Shown here piece after piece: positions 26,499 through 36,043 of a DNA stretch of 64,000 nucleotides. The notes under the pieces are model-generated. The model was not told where the DNA came from and searched no databases. It saw nothing but the letters and a program-made list of their open reading frames with translations. The first letter of the stretch is position 1, and each line of letters begins with the position of its first letter. A program made the translations under genes and the position numbers. The stretch is from an uncultured Chthonomonas sp. (GTDB lineage Bacteria > Armatimonadota > Chthonomonadetes > Chthonomonadales > CAJBBX01): the NCBI GenBank assembly GCA_903885605.1, contig CAISJD010000049.1:1-64000 (forward strand). Direction: 5' to 3'.

Positions 26499-28619
26499 TT
26501 ACCGCTCCAGAAGGCACGCCTTGTGTGCGCCGAGGCGCACATAGGCGGCCATCCCATCCGTCGCCAGTCTGCCGGGCGCGCCGATGGCCGTCGGCCTTAC
26601 CTCCGCCAGGGACCGGGCCGATGTCAGTTTGCCGCCGACGCAGAACTGTGAGTTACCGGTGACACCGGTCTCCAGGTTTGCCAACAGCACTCCCAACTCA
26701 TCTGACGCATAGCGCCAGAACAGGAAGCAGACAGGCTTCTGCCAGTCGTCGTTCTGCCAATTCAGGCGCTCGCGGCCCCAACCCGCTTCGGAGAAGGAAG
26801 AGGCAATCGCGCGGTAGGTCTGGGGGCTCTGGATGGACTGGTTGGTCATATGCAGTTCGCCCGGAGTGCCCCACTCCGGCGTCTCCCACACCCAGACGGG
26901 CAGGTCCACGTGGCGTGCGAACACCGGTCCGTCAAGACACCGGATGAGCGCCGACATGGCTCCGCCGTCCGCGAGAGAGCGCTGCCTCTGGTTGATGACA
27001 AGGCCGGCGCTTCCTGCGAGGTCAGTCAGGCACGGACAGACGATGGCCGGCTGCGGAAGCGTCTCCGTCCGCGGCGTGGGCTCTGTAGGAATGCCGAAGT
27101 CGTCCCGCAGGTCAGCATCTATGAGGCCCGCCTGGCCGAGGAGCAGAATGGGAGTGCCACGTCGGGCCAGCAGCGATACCCGGCTACAGAACTCGGGGTC
27201 CATGGCTCGTGCGGCAGCCAGGATCACGCCATCCGGGTCAACCTGCGAGAGCCACTCGCTCCGGGTGATCGACAAGGCGGGCACCCCGTATTTGGTCACC
27301 ATAGCCACCCAATCGTCCATCTCCTCGCCCCGGCTGTAGGCCGTCGGTGACGCCAGGGATGCCTCCAGACCTGGACGGTGGTAGACGATGCAGGGGCCAC
27401 CGGGTACCGGCTCCCTCCTCAGGTCGTCGGCGGCCTCCTGGAACGTCCGGCTAAGCAGCGCGACCGTCTCGGGAGGAAGCAACTGCTGCAGGCGGTTCAT
27501 CCATGAGATGTAGACGCCTGCAGAACGGCCGACGCGGCCCTCGGGCATACGCACCGCGGCATGGCTGTAGGCCCAGACCTCCCAACTCACCTTGCACGGA
27601 TACCCGTGGATGCTGTCCCACGGCTCCCAAGCGTCAAAGGTCTCGACCAGGAACAGGTGCTTGCAGGGCGTGCCCGCAAGCATCGCCTGCTGCACCAGGG
27701 CGTTCTGAAGCTGGAAGGTGAAGCCCATGGAGTGCGCGGGCCAATAGTCGCCCCAGGCCGAAGCCCAGGTCTGCGTGATCCAGAGGTCCAGGCAACCCGC
27801 GCCGGCGACCTGCTCGAGGTCGAACCCATGCGAGCGCCATTCCTCGACCGCGGAGGTGCCTGAGCTGTACCCAATGATGACCATCTCGGGCGTGTTGTCG
27901 CGGATGCGGCGCAGCATCGCGATGATCGCCCCATTCCATGCCGCTCGCGAGTCGGGCGCCATGTAGCGCCCCTTCGAGTGGCTCCGAGCGTAGGCGCGGG
28001 TGAATATGTGATCGCGCAGCACCACAGCGCCGAGCCCGACGGCCCTGCACAGGTGGCAGAGCTTGTCGGCGAAGTACGTGCCGAGAGCCGGGCGCGAGTC
28101 CGCGCAGACGGCCTCATCCGCCGGCACTCGCACCGGCGCCCCAAAGTAGAAGAGGTCGAACCGCCGGTCGTTGACCTCCGGGTGGTCAGGGAACCAGCGT
28201 CCCTCGATGTCGTACCGGACCTTGTCCCTGGCCTCGTCGGTGCGCCCGCTCCATCCCTCGCACGCGCTCTCGGGAAACGACTGGGTCGCGATGCCCATCA
28301 GCATGATCGCCACGTGGAAGCGCGCCATCGCCCTCCGCTCGGCTTCTGCCCGGATCGCGCTAACCAGTTCGCCAAGGCGACGGTAGGTCCACGGCTCATA
28401 GGTGGGCGCCTGGCAGCAGACGATGGTGTCGTCCAGCCGACCGTTCCAGCTGAGCACTGAGTCGAACAGCCAGCCCACGCACAGCGCCAGGCCCGTGCGG
28501 GCGGCCGGCTCGCGCTGCCAGAGAGGCGCCACCCGATCGAACAGCTCCCGCGCTTTCTCTTCCGGAGGCGCTCCCTGAAACCAGTAGAGATCAATCTCAA
28601 GCCAACATTCGTCGGTCAA
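26499..28619 (-). CDS. Uncharacterised large protein, possible TIM-barrel glycoside hydrolase-like with GATase-like segment
   Basis: Long ORF without a competing plausible frame; Trp/Tyr/acidic-rich text typical of glycosidases ('LDLWITQTWASAWGDYWP', 'LFLVETFDAWEPWDSIHGYPCKVSWEVWAYSHA'); family not recognised. Confidence 0.55.
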   Translation of the reverse strand: MTDECWLEIDLYWFQGAPPEEKARELFDRVAPLWQREPAARTGLALCVGWLFDSVLSWNGRLDDTIVCCQAPTYEPWTYRRLGELVSAIRAEAERRAMARFHVAIMLMGIATQSFPESACEGWSGRTDEARDKVRYDIEGRWFPDHPEVNDRRFDLFYFGAPVRVPADEAVCADSRPALGTYFADKLCHLCRAVGLGAVVLRDHIFTRAYARSHSKGRYMAPDSRAAWNGAIIAMLRRIRDNTPEMVIIGYSSGTSAVEEWRSHGFDLEQVAGAGCLDLWITQTWASAWGDYWPAHSMGFTFQLQNALVQQAMLAGTPCKHLFLVETFDAWEPWDSIHGYPCKVSWEVWAYSHAAVRMPEGRVGRSAGVYISWMNRLQQLLPPETVALLSRTFQEAADDLRREPVPGGPCIVYHRPGLEASLASPTAYSRGEEMDDWVAMVTKYGVPALSITRSEWLSQVDPDGVILAAARAMDPEFCSRVSLLARRGTPILLLGQAGLIDADLRDDFGIPTEPTPRTETLPQPAIVCPCLTDLAGSAGLVINQRQRSLADGGAMSALIRCLDGPVFARHVDLPVWVWETPEWGTPGELHMTNQSIQSPQTYRAIASSFSEAGWGRERLNWQNDDWQKPVCFLFWRYASDELGVLLANLETGVTGNSQFCVGGKLTSARSLAEVRPTAIGAPGRLATDGMAAYVRLGAHKACLLER

Positions 28620-28740
28620 ACTGCGTCTCTCCTACCCTTTGTTGCCGGGGTTCCTGCGGCCCAGCTCGAAGCCGCCGCATCCCGGACCCAGTACGACGAT
28701 GATCGGCGGTACGGGTCTCGCCGCGGCCGACCCGTTCGTC

Positions 28741-31005
28741 TCATCCGGCACGTGCATTGTACAGGACCCGCCGCCGAACGGCGAACGGCCGAGCGACCAG
28801 ACCAAGCCGCGCCGGTGCGACCACGCGCGCCGGGCCAGTGGGGAGGGGTGCGCCTGCGCCGAGCCGGTACACGCGAGCCATCCACTTCTGCCTTGAGCGC
28901 CATACCGCGAGCAGCTCGTCTCGGCCGTCCACGTCTACGTCCAGCGCCGCGAACGCCAGGCCGGACGCCCGCGCCGAGAGATCGGGCAGTGTGCCCCTCA
29001 CTCCGGTACCAATCTGGACCACGGACACGCGGCCCGCGCCAGTCTCAGATAGCGCCACAAGCCGGTCGATGGAGCGCCGGCCATCGGGCCATCGGTCGGC
29101 GCTACCCCTCAACCCGACCAGCCCAAGGAACCGTCCGGGCCCGGCAGCGTCACGCGGGACGATCAGCTTGGCCGCATGGAACCGCCCGTGGGCATCACAC
29201 GCGTAGCTCCACAGCGATGCTGCGCGGCTACCGGGGACGCTCCGCGCCAGGACCAACTCGTCTCGGTCGGCGTGGCCTATGACATCCTGAGCCAGGTTCG
29301 CCGCGGCCATCCCAAGCACCGATCCGTTGCCGGCGTCCGCCGCAAGGAAGTCTGGAGGGACCATGCCGGCGCCCCAGTCTGAGATGACGCCGATCCGGCC
29401 GCCGGCGGTCAGGATCGCGACCTCATCGACACCATCGTCAGTCAGCTCAATCGGACAGGCGCGATCGAGCCCGGCAAGGGCGGCGTACGGCAGACGCTCC
29501 TCGTTTCGGAGCCGCCAGCGCACGCCGGTCGATGCGAACTCGAAGCAAGTGACCGACTGCACGGACGCTCTCGGGGTAGGGGGTCCGATCGGCAACAGCA
29601 GTGCGGTCTCGGCGTAGAGCCTGGGCGGCCTCGCCGCATCGTTCTCGTGGAGGCGCCGCTGGTTGCGGTCATAGAGCGGCTCAAGGCGGTCGGGCGGCCC
29701 ACCTCGTGAGCCTGGCTGGAGCAAGGCGCCGGTGAGCCTGAGCAACGCAGGCCGTGCGGAGTACTCCGGCTTGTCGCGGCACAGTGTTGGGCGAACCGTC
29801 GGAAAGGGCGCCGGCTCATTGAAGAGGAACCAGCTCGGCTCGAACTGCAAAACCGACGCACCCTCACGCAGACCCTTGAGGGCATAGGCGCCCAGGACTT
29901 CCTCAGGGCACTCCATCTCACCGAGGCCAACATACCGCCCGTTCAGTGTGTTGGCCAGCTCATGCCAGAACCAGCTCTGGATCGACATGCCCCAACGCGC
30001 CCGCGGCCTCTTCTTCATCGGAAACTCGGTGAGCGGCATCCGCCAGTACAGCCAATCGGGTAGCGGCCGCGCCGCGTCTCGCGTGTCGGGCCCTATGCGC
30101 GCATCCAGGTACTCGAGGTTCTGCGTTGTGTGGTAGTTGTTGTTTGCCCAGGAGAAGCATAGGCGGCTGCCGAGCGCGCGCTCCGCTTCGTCCTGGAGCG
30201 ACCGGTACGGCTCCGACAGGTAGTAGGGTCGATGCTCGTCGCTGTACACGTAGGCGGGCTCGCCGGTAGTCGGCGGGCACTTCATCAGCCAGCAGGAGTC
30301 GCTCCAGAGCAGCCGCAGTTGCTTGTCACGGCAGAGATCGACGCAGGCCCGGACGACCTGTTCGTCGCAGGTGAACCCGTGCTTCCGGCCCTCCGGCCGA
30401 ACCCTCCATCCGATGTCGGAACCGTAGACCTCGTGCAGCCGGATCCCCCGGAAGACGCCCGGATAGGCGTCAGCAAGCGATGCCAGGGTCGTCATGTCCA
30501 TAGACAGGCCGCGACGTTCGTGATCGTCGGCCACACTACCCAGGAGAGGCGCCTGGAGGCTGTCGATCTCGCCGCTCTGCTGCGTGGCTATGCCGGACGA
30601 GTAGGCCTCGAGGAAGACGCCGATGCGTGGTGTTCCAGGCGCCTGTCTGGCGAAGAAGGCGAGCAGACGCTGCAGCGCGGGACGGACGCGGGACTGGCCT
30701 GCCCGACCCGGGGCGATGTAAGCCTGGCATGGGTAGACGAGGACGCAAACGTCATACTTGCCGCAGAGCGGCGCAAGACCGTCACGCACCCGCGTCAGGC
30801 ATCGGTCCAGTCCGGCAGGATCGTCACGGAATCGACCGAGCAGGCCGCCGGAGAAGCCCTCGTCGATCTCGAACAGCAGCATCGTGCGCTCGCGAACGGC
30901 TCTGGCGGCTCCTGCCGTTGTCCGTGCCGCGGGAGCCGGGAGGGTGGGTGCGCCGAGGCTGAGCATCGCCGCAACAGGACCTGCCAACAGAGCGATCGGA
31001 TGCAT
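28741..31005 (-). CDS. Uncharacterised secreted protein, possible glycoside hydrolase-like TIM barrel with beta-propeller-like C-term
   Basis: Signal peptide; 'MLLFEIDEGFSGG', 'IRLHEVYGSDIGWRV', 'LRLLWSDSCWLMK', 'RLCFSWANNNYHTTQNLEYLDARIGP', 'WGMSIQSWFWHELANTLNGRY'; family not certain. Confidence 0.55.
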   Translation of the reverse strand: MHPIALLAGPVAAMLSLGAPTLPAPAARTTAGAARAVRERTMLLFEIDEGFSGGLLGRFRDDPAGLDRCLTRVRDGLAPLCGKYDVCVLVYPCQAYIAPGRAGQSRVRPALQRLLAFFARQAPGTPRIGVFLEAYSSGIATQQSGEIDSLQAPLLGSVADDHERRGLSMDMTTLASLADAYPGVFRGIRLHEVYGSDIGWRVRPEGRKHGFTCDEQVVRACVDLCRDKQLRLLWSDSCWLMKCPPTTGEPAYVYSDEHRPYYLSEPYRSLQDEAERALGSRLCFSWANNNYHTTQNLEYLDARIGPDTRDAARPLPDWLYWRMPLTEFPMKKRPRARWGMSIQSWFWHELANTLNGRYVGLGEMECPEEVLGAYALKGLREGASVLQFEPSWFLFNEPAPFPTVRPTLCRDKPEYSARPALLRLTGALLQPGSRGGPPDRLEPLYDRNQRRLHENDAARPPRLYAETALLLPIGPPTPRASVQSVTCFEFASTGVRWRLRNEERLPYAALAGLDRACPIELTDDGVDEVAILTAGGRIGVISDWGAGMVPPDFLAADAGNGSVLGMAAANLAQDVIGHADRDELVLARSVPGSRAASLWSYACDAHGRFHAAKLIVPRDAAGPGRFLGLVGLRGSADRWPDGRRSIDRLVALSETGAGRVSVVQIGTGVRGTLPDLSARASGLAFAALDVDVDGRDELLAVWRSRQKWMARVYRLGAGAPLPTGPARVVAPARLGLVARPFAVRRRVLYNARAG

Positions 31006-31117
31006 CTCTATGCCGCCTCCGGTCGGCCATCGCCCGAGCCGGGCGCGATGCCGATGATGGTACGGGGCCCGGAGAGACCGGCTGCCGGGCCCCATGCGCT
31101 TGTCTCGATCCCTGCCT

Positions 31118-31423
31118 CTACCTGGCTCCGCCCGGCTTCGGCGCGCTTGTGGGCGCCATGCCCGCGCCGCCGGCAGGCATGGGCGTGCCCGTGGGGCTCA
31201 TCTGGGTGCCGGGCGGCAACCGTCCGGCGGCTGCCCCTGATCCCGGCGCCGGCCCCGGAGCGGATCGGCCCGCCGCCGATCCGCCCTGGATCATCTGCTC
31301 GATGCGCTCTGGACTTGGACCCGGGTGGACGGCCCTGTTGAACCACCAGATGAGGCAGACCGTCAAAGCGACGCCGACGCCTATGACCAGCCATGGCGGG
31401 ACCGGCCGCTTGAGGCCATCCAT
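31118..31423 (-). CDS. Small single-TM protein with Pro/Gly/Ala-rich tail
   Basis: 'PPWLVIGVGVALTVCLIWWFNRAV'; stop/start nearly contiguous with the upstream DUF1559-type gene (31425). Confidence 0.6.
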   Translation of the reverse strand: MDGLKRPVPPWLVIGVGVALTVCLIWWFNRAVHPGPSPERIEQMIQGGSAAGRSAPGPAPGSGAAAGRLPPGTQMSPTGTPMPAGGAGMAPTSAPKPGGAR

Positions 31424-31424
31424 G

Positions 31425-32237
31425 TCAGTTGACGTCCCAGAGCATCTGCATATTACCGTTCCACATGAAGTCGAAGTTATATCCGCCGCCTGTTTCGATC
31501 CACGGACCACGGTGTCCGTGGTAGTCGTAGCCGACCCAGCCCCAGGACTGAGGATAGAGCGACGCATCAACCGTCATCGTCTTCGCATGCCCGTCAAGGA
31601 AGACGAGGTTGATCTTCGCATCGCCCGGCCAACCGTCGGCATTGTTCAAGCGTGGAAGTGGGGCGAGCCGGTTATCATGGAACGTCCAGAACTCATGGAA
31701 GCTGAAGAACCGAGACGGGAAGAGCATGTCGCTCTCGAAGTACGGCGTGTGCCGCCACTCGCCTGTAATCCATGGGTGGCTGGCCCGTGCGTCCAGTGTG
31801 AACCTGTAGTGGTAGGAGCTCCACCGTACCTGGCCGACGCGTGGTGTGCCCGTAACAGTGGAGTCGCTTGGACACTTCCATATCTGTCGGTTCTTGATGT
31901 AGGGGAAGAGCTGGCCGTAGACGCTGTTGGTCTCAAGGTACCGAAGGCTGGCGTCGGTGATGGCGTTGTTCCAGTGTCCGCCGTTCGCCAGTTCGCACAT
32001 GCTGTCGCCTACGGCATCCGCGGCCTCGGCGCTCGGCATCGGGTACGCGTAGTCATAGTCGCTGATGTACATGATGAGGCCCAGGCCGAGCTGCTTGACA
32101 TTGGAGATACACGAGATCGACCGTGCCTGCTCACGGGCACGCGCGAAGACCGGGAAGAGAATCGCCGCTAGTATCGCGATAATCGCTATCACAACTAGCA
32201 GCTCGATCAGAGTGAATCCATTCCGTTTGTGACCCAT
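31425..32237 (-). CDS. DUF1559-type prepilin-like (type II secretion pseudopilin) protein
   Basis: '[60 protein letters not shown]'; C-terminal '[11 protein letters not shown]'. Confidence 0.93.
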   Translation of the reverse strand: MGHKRNGFTLIELLVVIAIIAILAAILFPVFARAREQARSISCISNVKQLGLGLIMYISDYDYAYPMPSAEAADAVGDSMCELANGGHWNNAITDASLRYLETNSVYGQLFPYIKNRQIWKCPSDSTVTGTPRVGQVRWSSYHYRFTLDARASHPWITGEWRHTPYFESDMLFPSRFFSFHEFWTFHDNRLAPLPRLNNADGWPGDAKINLVFLDGHAKTMTVDASLYPQSWGWVGYDYHGHRGPWIETGGGYNFDFMWNGNMQMLWDVN

Positions 32238-32333
32238 TGTTGCCTTCTCCTTGTGATGAGGTCGTGACTGGTTGTCCTCTCGAAATGGGCTATCAGGCCC
32301 TGAGTGAAGTGACCCGGCGGCCGGTAGTCGCCG

Positions 32334-33320
32334 TCACACCGCGACGTCTCTGGTCGATGACCGCAAGCTCAGGCGAGGGCGCAGCACGGCGTGCTGAGGG
32401 GGTAGGGCCGGGTTCCTCATCCGCGCCGACAGATAGGCCCAGCCCAGCGCGCACATCTCCTCGATGGGTTGCACGATGGTCGTGAGGGGCCGATCCAGGT
32501 ACTCGGCCTCCTCGATGCCGTCGCAGCCGACGAGGGAGACCTCATCCGGTACGTTGAGGCCAAGGTCGCGGAGACCTCGGTACACGCCGGTGGCCTGCTC
32601 GTCGTTGTGGCAGAGGATGGCGTCCGGGCGACCGTGCGCCGCGACGAACTCGCGCACGCCGACCCGGGCTCCCGCGCGGGACCCGCAGGTATCGATGAAC
32701 TCCACGGGCTGCCCGGCCCCGAGCCTGTGCGAACGGTATGAAACAGCGCGTGGTTCGTCGCCAGAGGCGTCGCCGCCTGTGCAGGCGTACGCGATACGGC
32801 GGCAGCCCGTGGCGACCAGGTGATCCATAGCATCGCGCACGCCGCCGTTCAGATCGACGCCTACGTAGTCCGTGTCCGCGAGGTAGTATGCACCGATGCT
32901 GACAAATGGCATGCGCATATGATTGACCTGATCCAGGTAATTATGCGCCCACTCAGCATGTTCGACTGCGATCACACCATCGACCGGGCCTAGCGATGCC
33001 AACGGCGACGCAGACTCCTCAATGTCGGAGATCAGGATTCGGTATCCGTGCCCGTGGGCCTCGCGGCGGAGATGCGTGAGGACCAGGGCATAGAAGGGCG
33101 ATAGCCTGCCGGCCCACAGGGAGACGATGTGCGTGTTCCCGGTCGCCAGTGCGCGGGCCGTATGGTTCGGTCGGTAGCCGAGCTCCTCCGCCGCGGCATG
33201 AATCCGGGCGCGAGTCGCCTCGGTGATGGAGACGTCGCTCCTGCCGTTCAGGACCTGAGACACGGTCCAACCGGACACCTCGGCGAGTCGAGCAACGTCG
33301 TTGCGGGTCGGGCGTTTCAT
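32334..33320 (-). CDS. LacI family transcriptional regulator
   Basis: 'TRNDVARLAEVSGWTVSQVLNGRSDVSITEATRARIHAAAEELGYRPNHTARALATG'; periplasmic-binding-like effector domain. Confidence 0.95.
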   Translation of the reverse strand: MKRPTRNDVARLAEVSGWTVSQVLNGRSDVSITEATRARIHAAAEELGYRPNHTARALATGNTHIVSLWAGRLSPFYALVLTHLRREAHGHGYRILISDIEESASPLASLGPVDGVIAVEHAEWAHNYLDQVNHMRMPFVSIGAYYLADTDYVGVDLNGGVRDAMDHLVATGCRRIAYACTGGDASGDEPRAVSYRSHRLGAGQPVEFIDTCGSRAGARVGVREFVAAHGRPDAILCHNDEQATGVYRGLRDLGLNVPDEVSLVGCDGIEEAEYLDRPLTTIVQPIEEMCALGWAYLSARMRNPALPPQHAVLRPRLSLRSSTRDVAV

Positions 33321-33337
33321 TGCGCGCTCCTGATAGG

Positions 33338-33362
33338 CTACACGTGTTGGCTACACGTGTAG
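33338..33362. promoter_or_regulatory. Candidate LacI-family operator: CTACACGTGT-tgg-CTACACGTGTAG (tandem, second copy a perfect 12-bp palindrome)
   Basis: Read directly; lies 18-42 bp upstream of the lacI-family start codon. Confidence 0.7.
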
Positions 33363-33610
33363 ATCATACACACGCGGAACGGGCTTGTCAAGGGACCATG
33401 GCTTTTGGTGCTGGTAATCACCGTGAGCGGCCGGCGACGGAAGCCGAAGGCGGCGGTTCGGCAGGCCCGGCTCGGGCGCCGAGGCCGGAGCCTCAAGGGG
33501 CACGCGCTTGGCAATCGACCTGAGTGAGACGATGGACGCCGGCTCCGGCGCAGGCGCGGCCTGCCTCGGGGACTTCGGAAAGGCGGGGTGCAGGAGGCTG
33601 CAGGGCGAGC

Positions 33611-33640
33611 CGGGGTCCTTCCGCTACGCTTCAGGACGAC
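33611..33640. repeat. Dispersed 30-bp repeat copy (cggggtccttccgctacgcttcaggacgac)
   Basis: 28/30 identical to 51041-51070; resembles the widespread GTCxTCCTGAgCG...GGACCCC dispersed sequence. Confidence 0.75.
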
Positions 33641-33711
33641 GTCAAGGGCGGCGCCCGTTGCCGGTTGCGGCGTCCGCCGTGAAAGGCGCGCCGTCCGTGG
33701 GGGGCGATGGT

Positions 33712-33778
33712 CGTCAGTGTTGACCCGTGCCCGCGCCCCTACTCCGGCCGGAAGCTCCAGTACTCGCGGGCGAAGCGG
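33712..33778. repeat. Copy B of the 67-bp duplicated segment, covering the creatininase gene 3' end
   Basis: 64/67 identical to 26424-26490. Confidence 0.88.
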
Positions 33779-34527
33779 ACCGTCTCATCGAGGCAGGCCT
33801 CCACGAGGACGCGGCCGGATTCGGGCGTGGAGGGCGTCGGGTCGCCCAGGAGGCCGGTCTTGCTGGGGTTGTAGTGCCAGGTCGACCAGAAGACGCGGGT
33901 GGAGCCGAGGTAGTTGTCGCCGGCCACGAAGTCTGTGTGGACCTTCACGTGGTCGACATCGGTGTAGAGCGCCGGGTCGATCTCGTAGCCGTAGTGGAGC
34001 ATGACCGAGGTCTCGTCCTCGCCGCCGTGGATGCTCCCGCCCGCCGCGCCCTTGCGGACCGCGTTGTAGGGCTTAACCCCAAGCGAGAGGATGTTGATGA
34101 CCGCCGGCGCGATGCCGTGGTCGTCGGATAGCTCGCGTGCGACCACGCGCAGGAGTTCGGCGTGGTGGCCGTGGCCGTTCAGCACCATGATCTTGTCGAA
34201 GCCCATCTCGGCCAGCGAGCCGATGATCTGGCGCATCATGTCCATCACCGTCCGCGTATCCATTCGGATCGTGCCGGGCCAGGCCTGCATCAGCTTGGCC
34301 GAGTAGCCCGTCCAGATCGCCGGCAGCGTGAGGAACGGCACCGAGCCGTCGGCGTCGAGCCGCTCGCGCAGGTCGTCCATGAAGCGCTGGGTGATGAAGA
34401 GGTCGGTGCCCGTGGGCAGGTGGTTGCCGTGCTCCTCGATGGTTCCGATGCCCAGGATCACCAGCGATTTCCGGGCGATGTGCTCCTTCAACTGCGGCGA
34501 GGTGAGGTACTCAAAACGGCGCTCCAT
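33739..34527 (-). CDS. Creatininase family protein
   Basis: 'LVILGIGTIEEHGNHLPTGTDLFITQRF', 'IMVLNGHGHHAELLRVVARELSD', 'GSIHGGEDETSVMLHYGYEID'. Confidence 0.92.
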   Translation of the reverse strand: MERRFEYLTSPQLKEHIARKSLVILGIGTIEEHGNHLPTGTDLFITQRFMDDLRERLDADGSVPFLTLPAIWTGYSAKLMQAWPGTIRMDTRTVMDMMRQIIGSLAEMGFDKIMVLNGHGHHAELLRVVARELSDDHGIAPAVINILSLGVKPYNAVRKGAAGGSIHGGEDETSVMLHYGYEIDPALYTDVDHVKVHTDFVAGDNYLGSTRVFWSTWHYNPSKTGLLGDPTPSTPESGRVLVEACLDETVRFAREYWSFRPE

Positions 34528-34642
34528 GGCATGCTCCTTGGCTGGGTTGCGGTGCGGACCGGGACCGGACGGGTTCAGGTTACCGCACTGTGGTATCTTG
34601 CCGCTGGCGCGGACGTCGCGCCGCACGGGAGGACGTTGGCCC

Positions 34643-35494
34643 ATGGACTGGACGCATGCCACGCAGGTGGCCGCGGTGGCGCTCTTCGCCGGCGCATTCG
34701 GGGCGATGATGGGCGTGGGCGGTGGCGTCATCCTGGTGCCGGGCCTCATCGCCCTGCTGGGACTGGAGCCGAGGCAGGCGGTGGCCTGCAGCGTCATCAG
34801 CGTGGTGGCCACGTCGTCGTCCGGCGCGATCCGCTTCCTGCGCCAGCGTCTGGTGGACGTGCCGCTGGCCCTGCAGCTGGAGGGCTCCACGGTGCTGGGC
34901 TCCATCGTGGGGGCCTATGTGGCCTACCGCGTCTCCGGCGAGGCGGTAGCGGGGCTCTTCGCGCTCTTCCTGCTCTATGCGGCCTTCAGTGTGGCGCTGG
35001 GAGGGAGGCATGAGCGGAGGGCGCCGGACCCGGGCACGGGGGCTCAAGACGGCGATCCGGACGGCGCCGAACGGAGGTCGTACATAGATCCGGCCTCGGG
35101 CGCGGAGGTGTTCTACCGGGTCCGCAACCTGAACCTGGGGCGACTGGCGGGGCTGGCGGCCGGCGTGATCTCGGCGCTACTGGGCGTGGGAGGGGGCATT
35201 GTCATGGTGCCCGCCATGGCCGGGCGCATGGAACTGCCGATCCGGGTGGCCACGGCCACCAGCACCTTCATGATCGGCATAACGGCCGCCGCCACGGCGG
35301 TGCCCTACCTGGCCCACGGCGAGGTGAACCCGCACATCGCGGCGCTCTGCACGCTGGGCGTCATGGCCGGCGCGAGGCTGGGCTCGCTGGCCGCCGGGAA
35401 GATCGACGCCAAGCGGCTCCGGTGGCTCTTCGGGCTGGTGCTGCTCTACACGGCGGGCCGCATGGCCCTGCGGGCGGGCCTGCGCCTCTGGTAG
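34643..35494 (+). CDS. TauE/SafE-type sulfite exporter family membrane protein
   Basis: 'GAFGAMMGVGGGVILVPGLIALLGLEPRQAVACSVISVVATSSSG' and second half 'GVISALLGVGGGIVMVPAMAGRMELPIRVATATSTFMIGITA'. Confidence 0.92.
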   Translation: MDWTHATQVAAVALFAGAFGAMMGVGGGVILVPGLIALLGLEPRQAVACSVISVVATSSSGAIRFLRQRLVDVPLALQLEGSTVLGSIVGAYVAYRVSGEAVAGLFALFLLYAAFSVALGGRHERRAPDPGTGAQDGDPDGAERRSYIDPASGAEVFYRVRNLNLGRLAGLAAGVISALLGVGGGIVMVPAMAGRMELPIRVATATSTFMIGITAAATAVPYLAHGEVNPHIAALCTLGVMAGARLGSLAAGKIDAKRLRWLFGLVLLYTAGRMALRAGLRLW

Positions 35495-35496
35495 CC

Positions 35497-36042
35497 TCAG
35501 TCGCGCCGTAGCACGGCGGCGTGGCTCATCCGTATGTCGACGATATCGACCCAGTAGAGCCCCGTCGATTCGGCCAGCCGCACGGTCTCGGTGAACTTCG
35601 GCTTGTGCACGTGGAACGTGGGCTCGGCCAGCAGCAGCCGCCCGCCGGGGCGGAGCGCGGCCGTGATCTGCTCCAGTGCGCCCTTGGCGTCGCGCATCTC
35701 ATGCAGCACGGCGAAGGCCAGCACGAAGTCGAGGCCCTCGTCCAGCTTGAGGTCGGTGTCTGTCGCGTGCCGGAAGTCGATGCGCTCGGCCATGCCCACC
35801 CGGCGCGCGGCGTTCCTGGCTCGGTTGAGCATCCCCTGCTGCACATCCACGGCGATGACGCGGCCGGTTTCGCCCGCGAGGTGGGCCATAGGACCCGTGA
35901 AGAAGCCGGGTCCGCAGCCCACATCGGCCACGGTGGCCCCCTCCTGCACGAAGGGGCCGACGATGCGGAAGGGGTCCTGGCCGCGGTGCCGGAGGCCGCA
36001 GGTCAGGAGCAGGCTGAGCCACGGAGGGCAGATGCCGGGCAA
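35497..36042 (-). CDS. Class I SAM-dependent methyltransferase
   Basis: 'GATVADVGCGPGFFTGPMAHLAGETGRVIAVDVQQGML', 'LDFVLAFAVLHEMRDAKGALEQITAALRPGGRLLLAEP'. Confidence 0.92.
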   Translation of the reverse strand: MPGICPPWLSLLLTCGLRHRGQDPFRIVGPFVQEGATVADVGCGPGFFTGPMAHLAGETGRVIAVDVQQGMLNRARNAARRVGMAERIDFRHATDTDLKLDEGLDFVLAFAVLHEMRDAKGALEQITAALRPGGRLLLAEPTFHVHKPKFTETVRLAESTGLYWVDIVDIRMSHAAVLRRD

Positions 36043-36043
36043 G

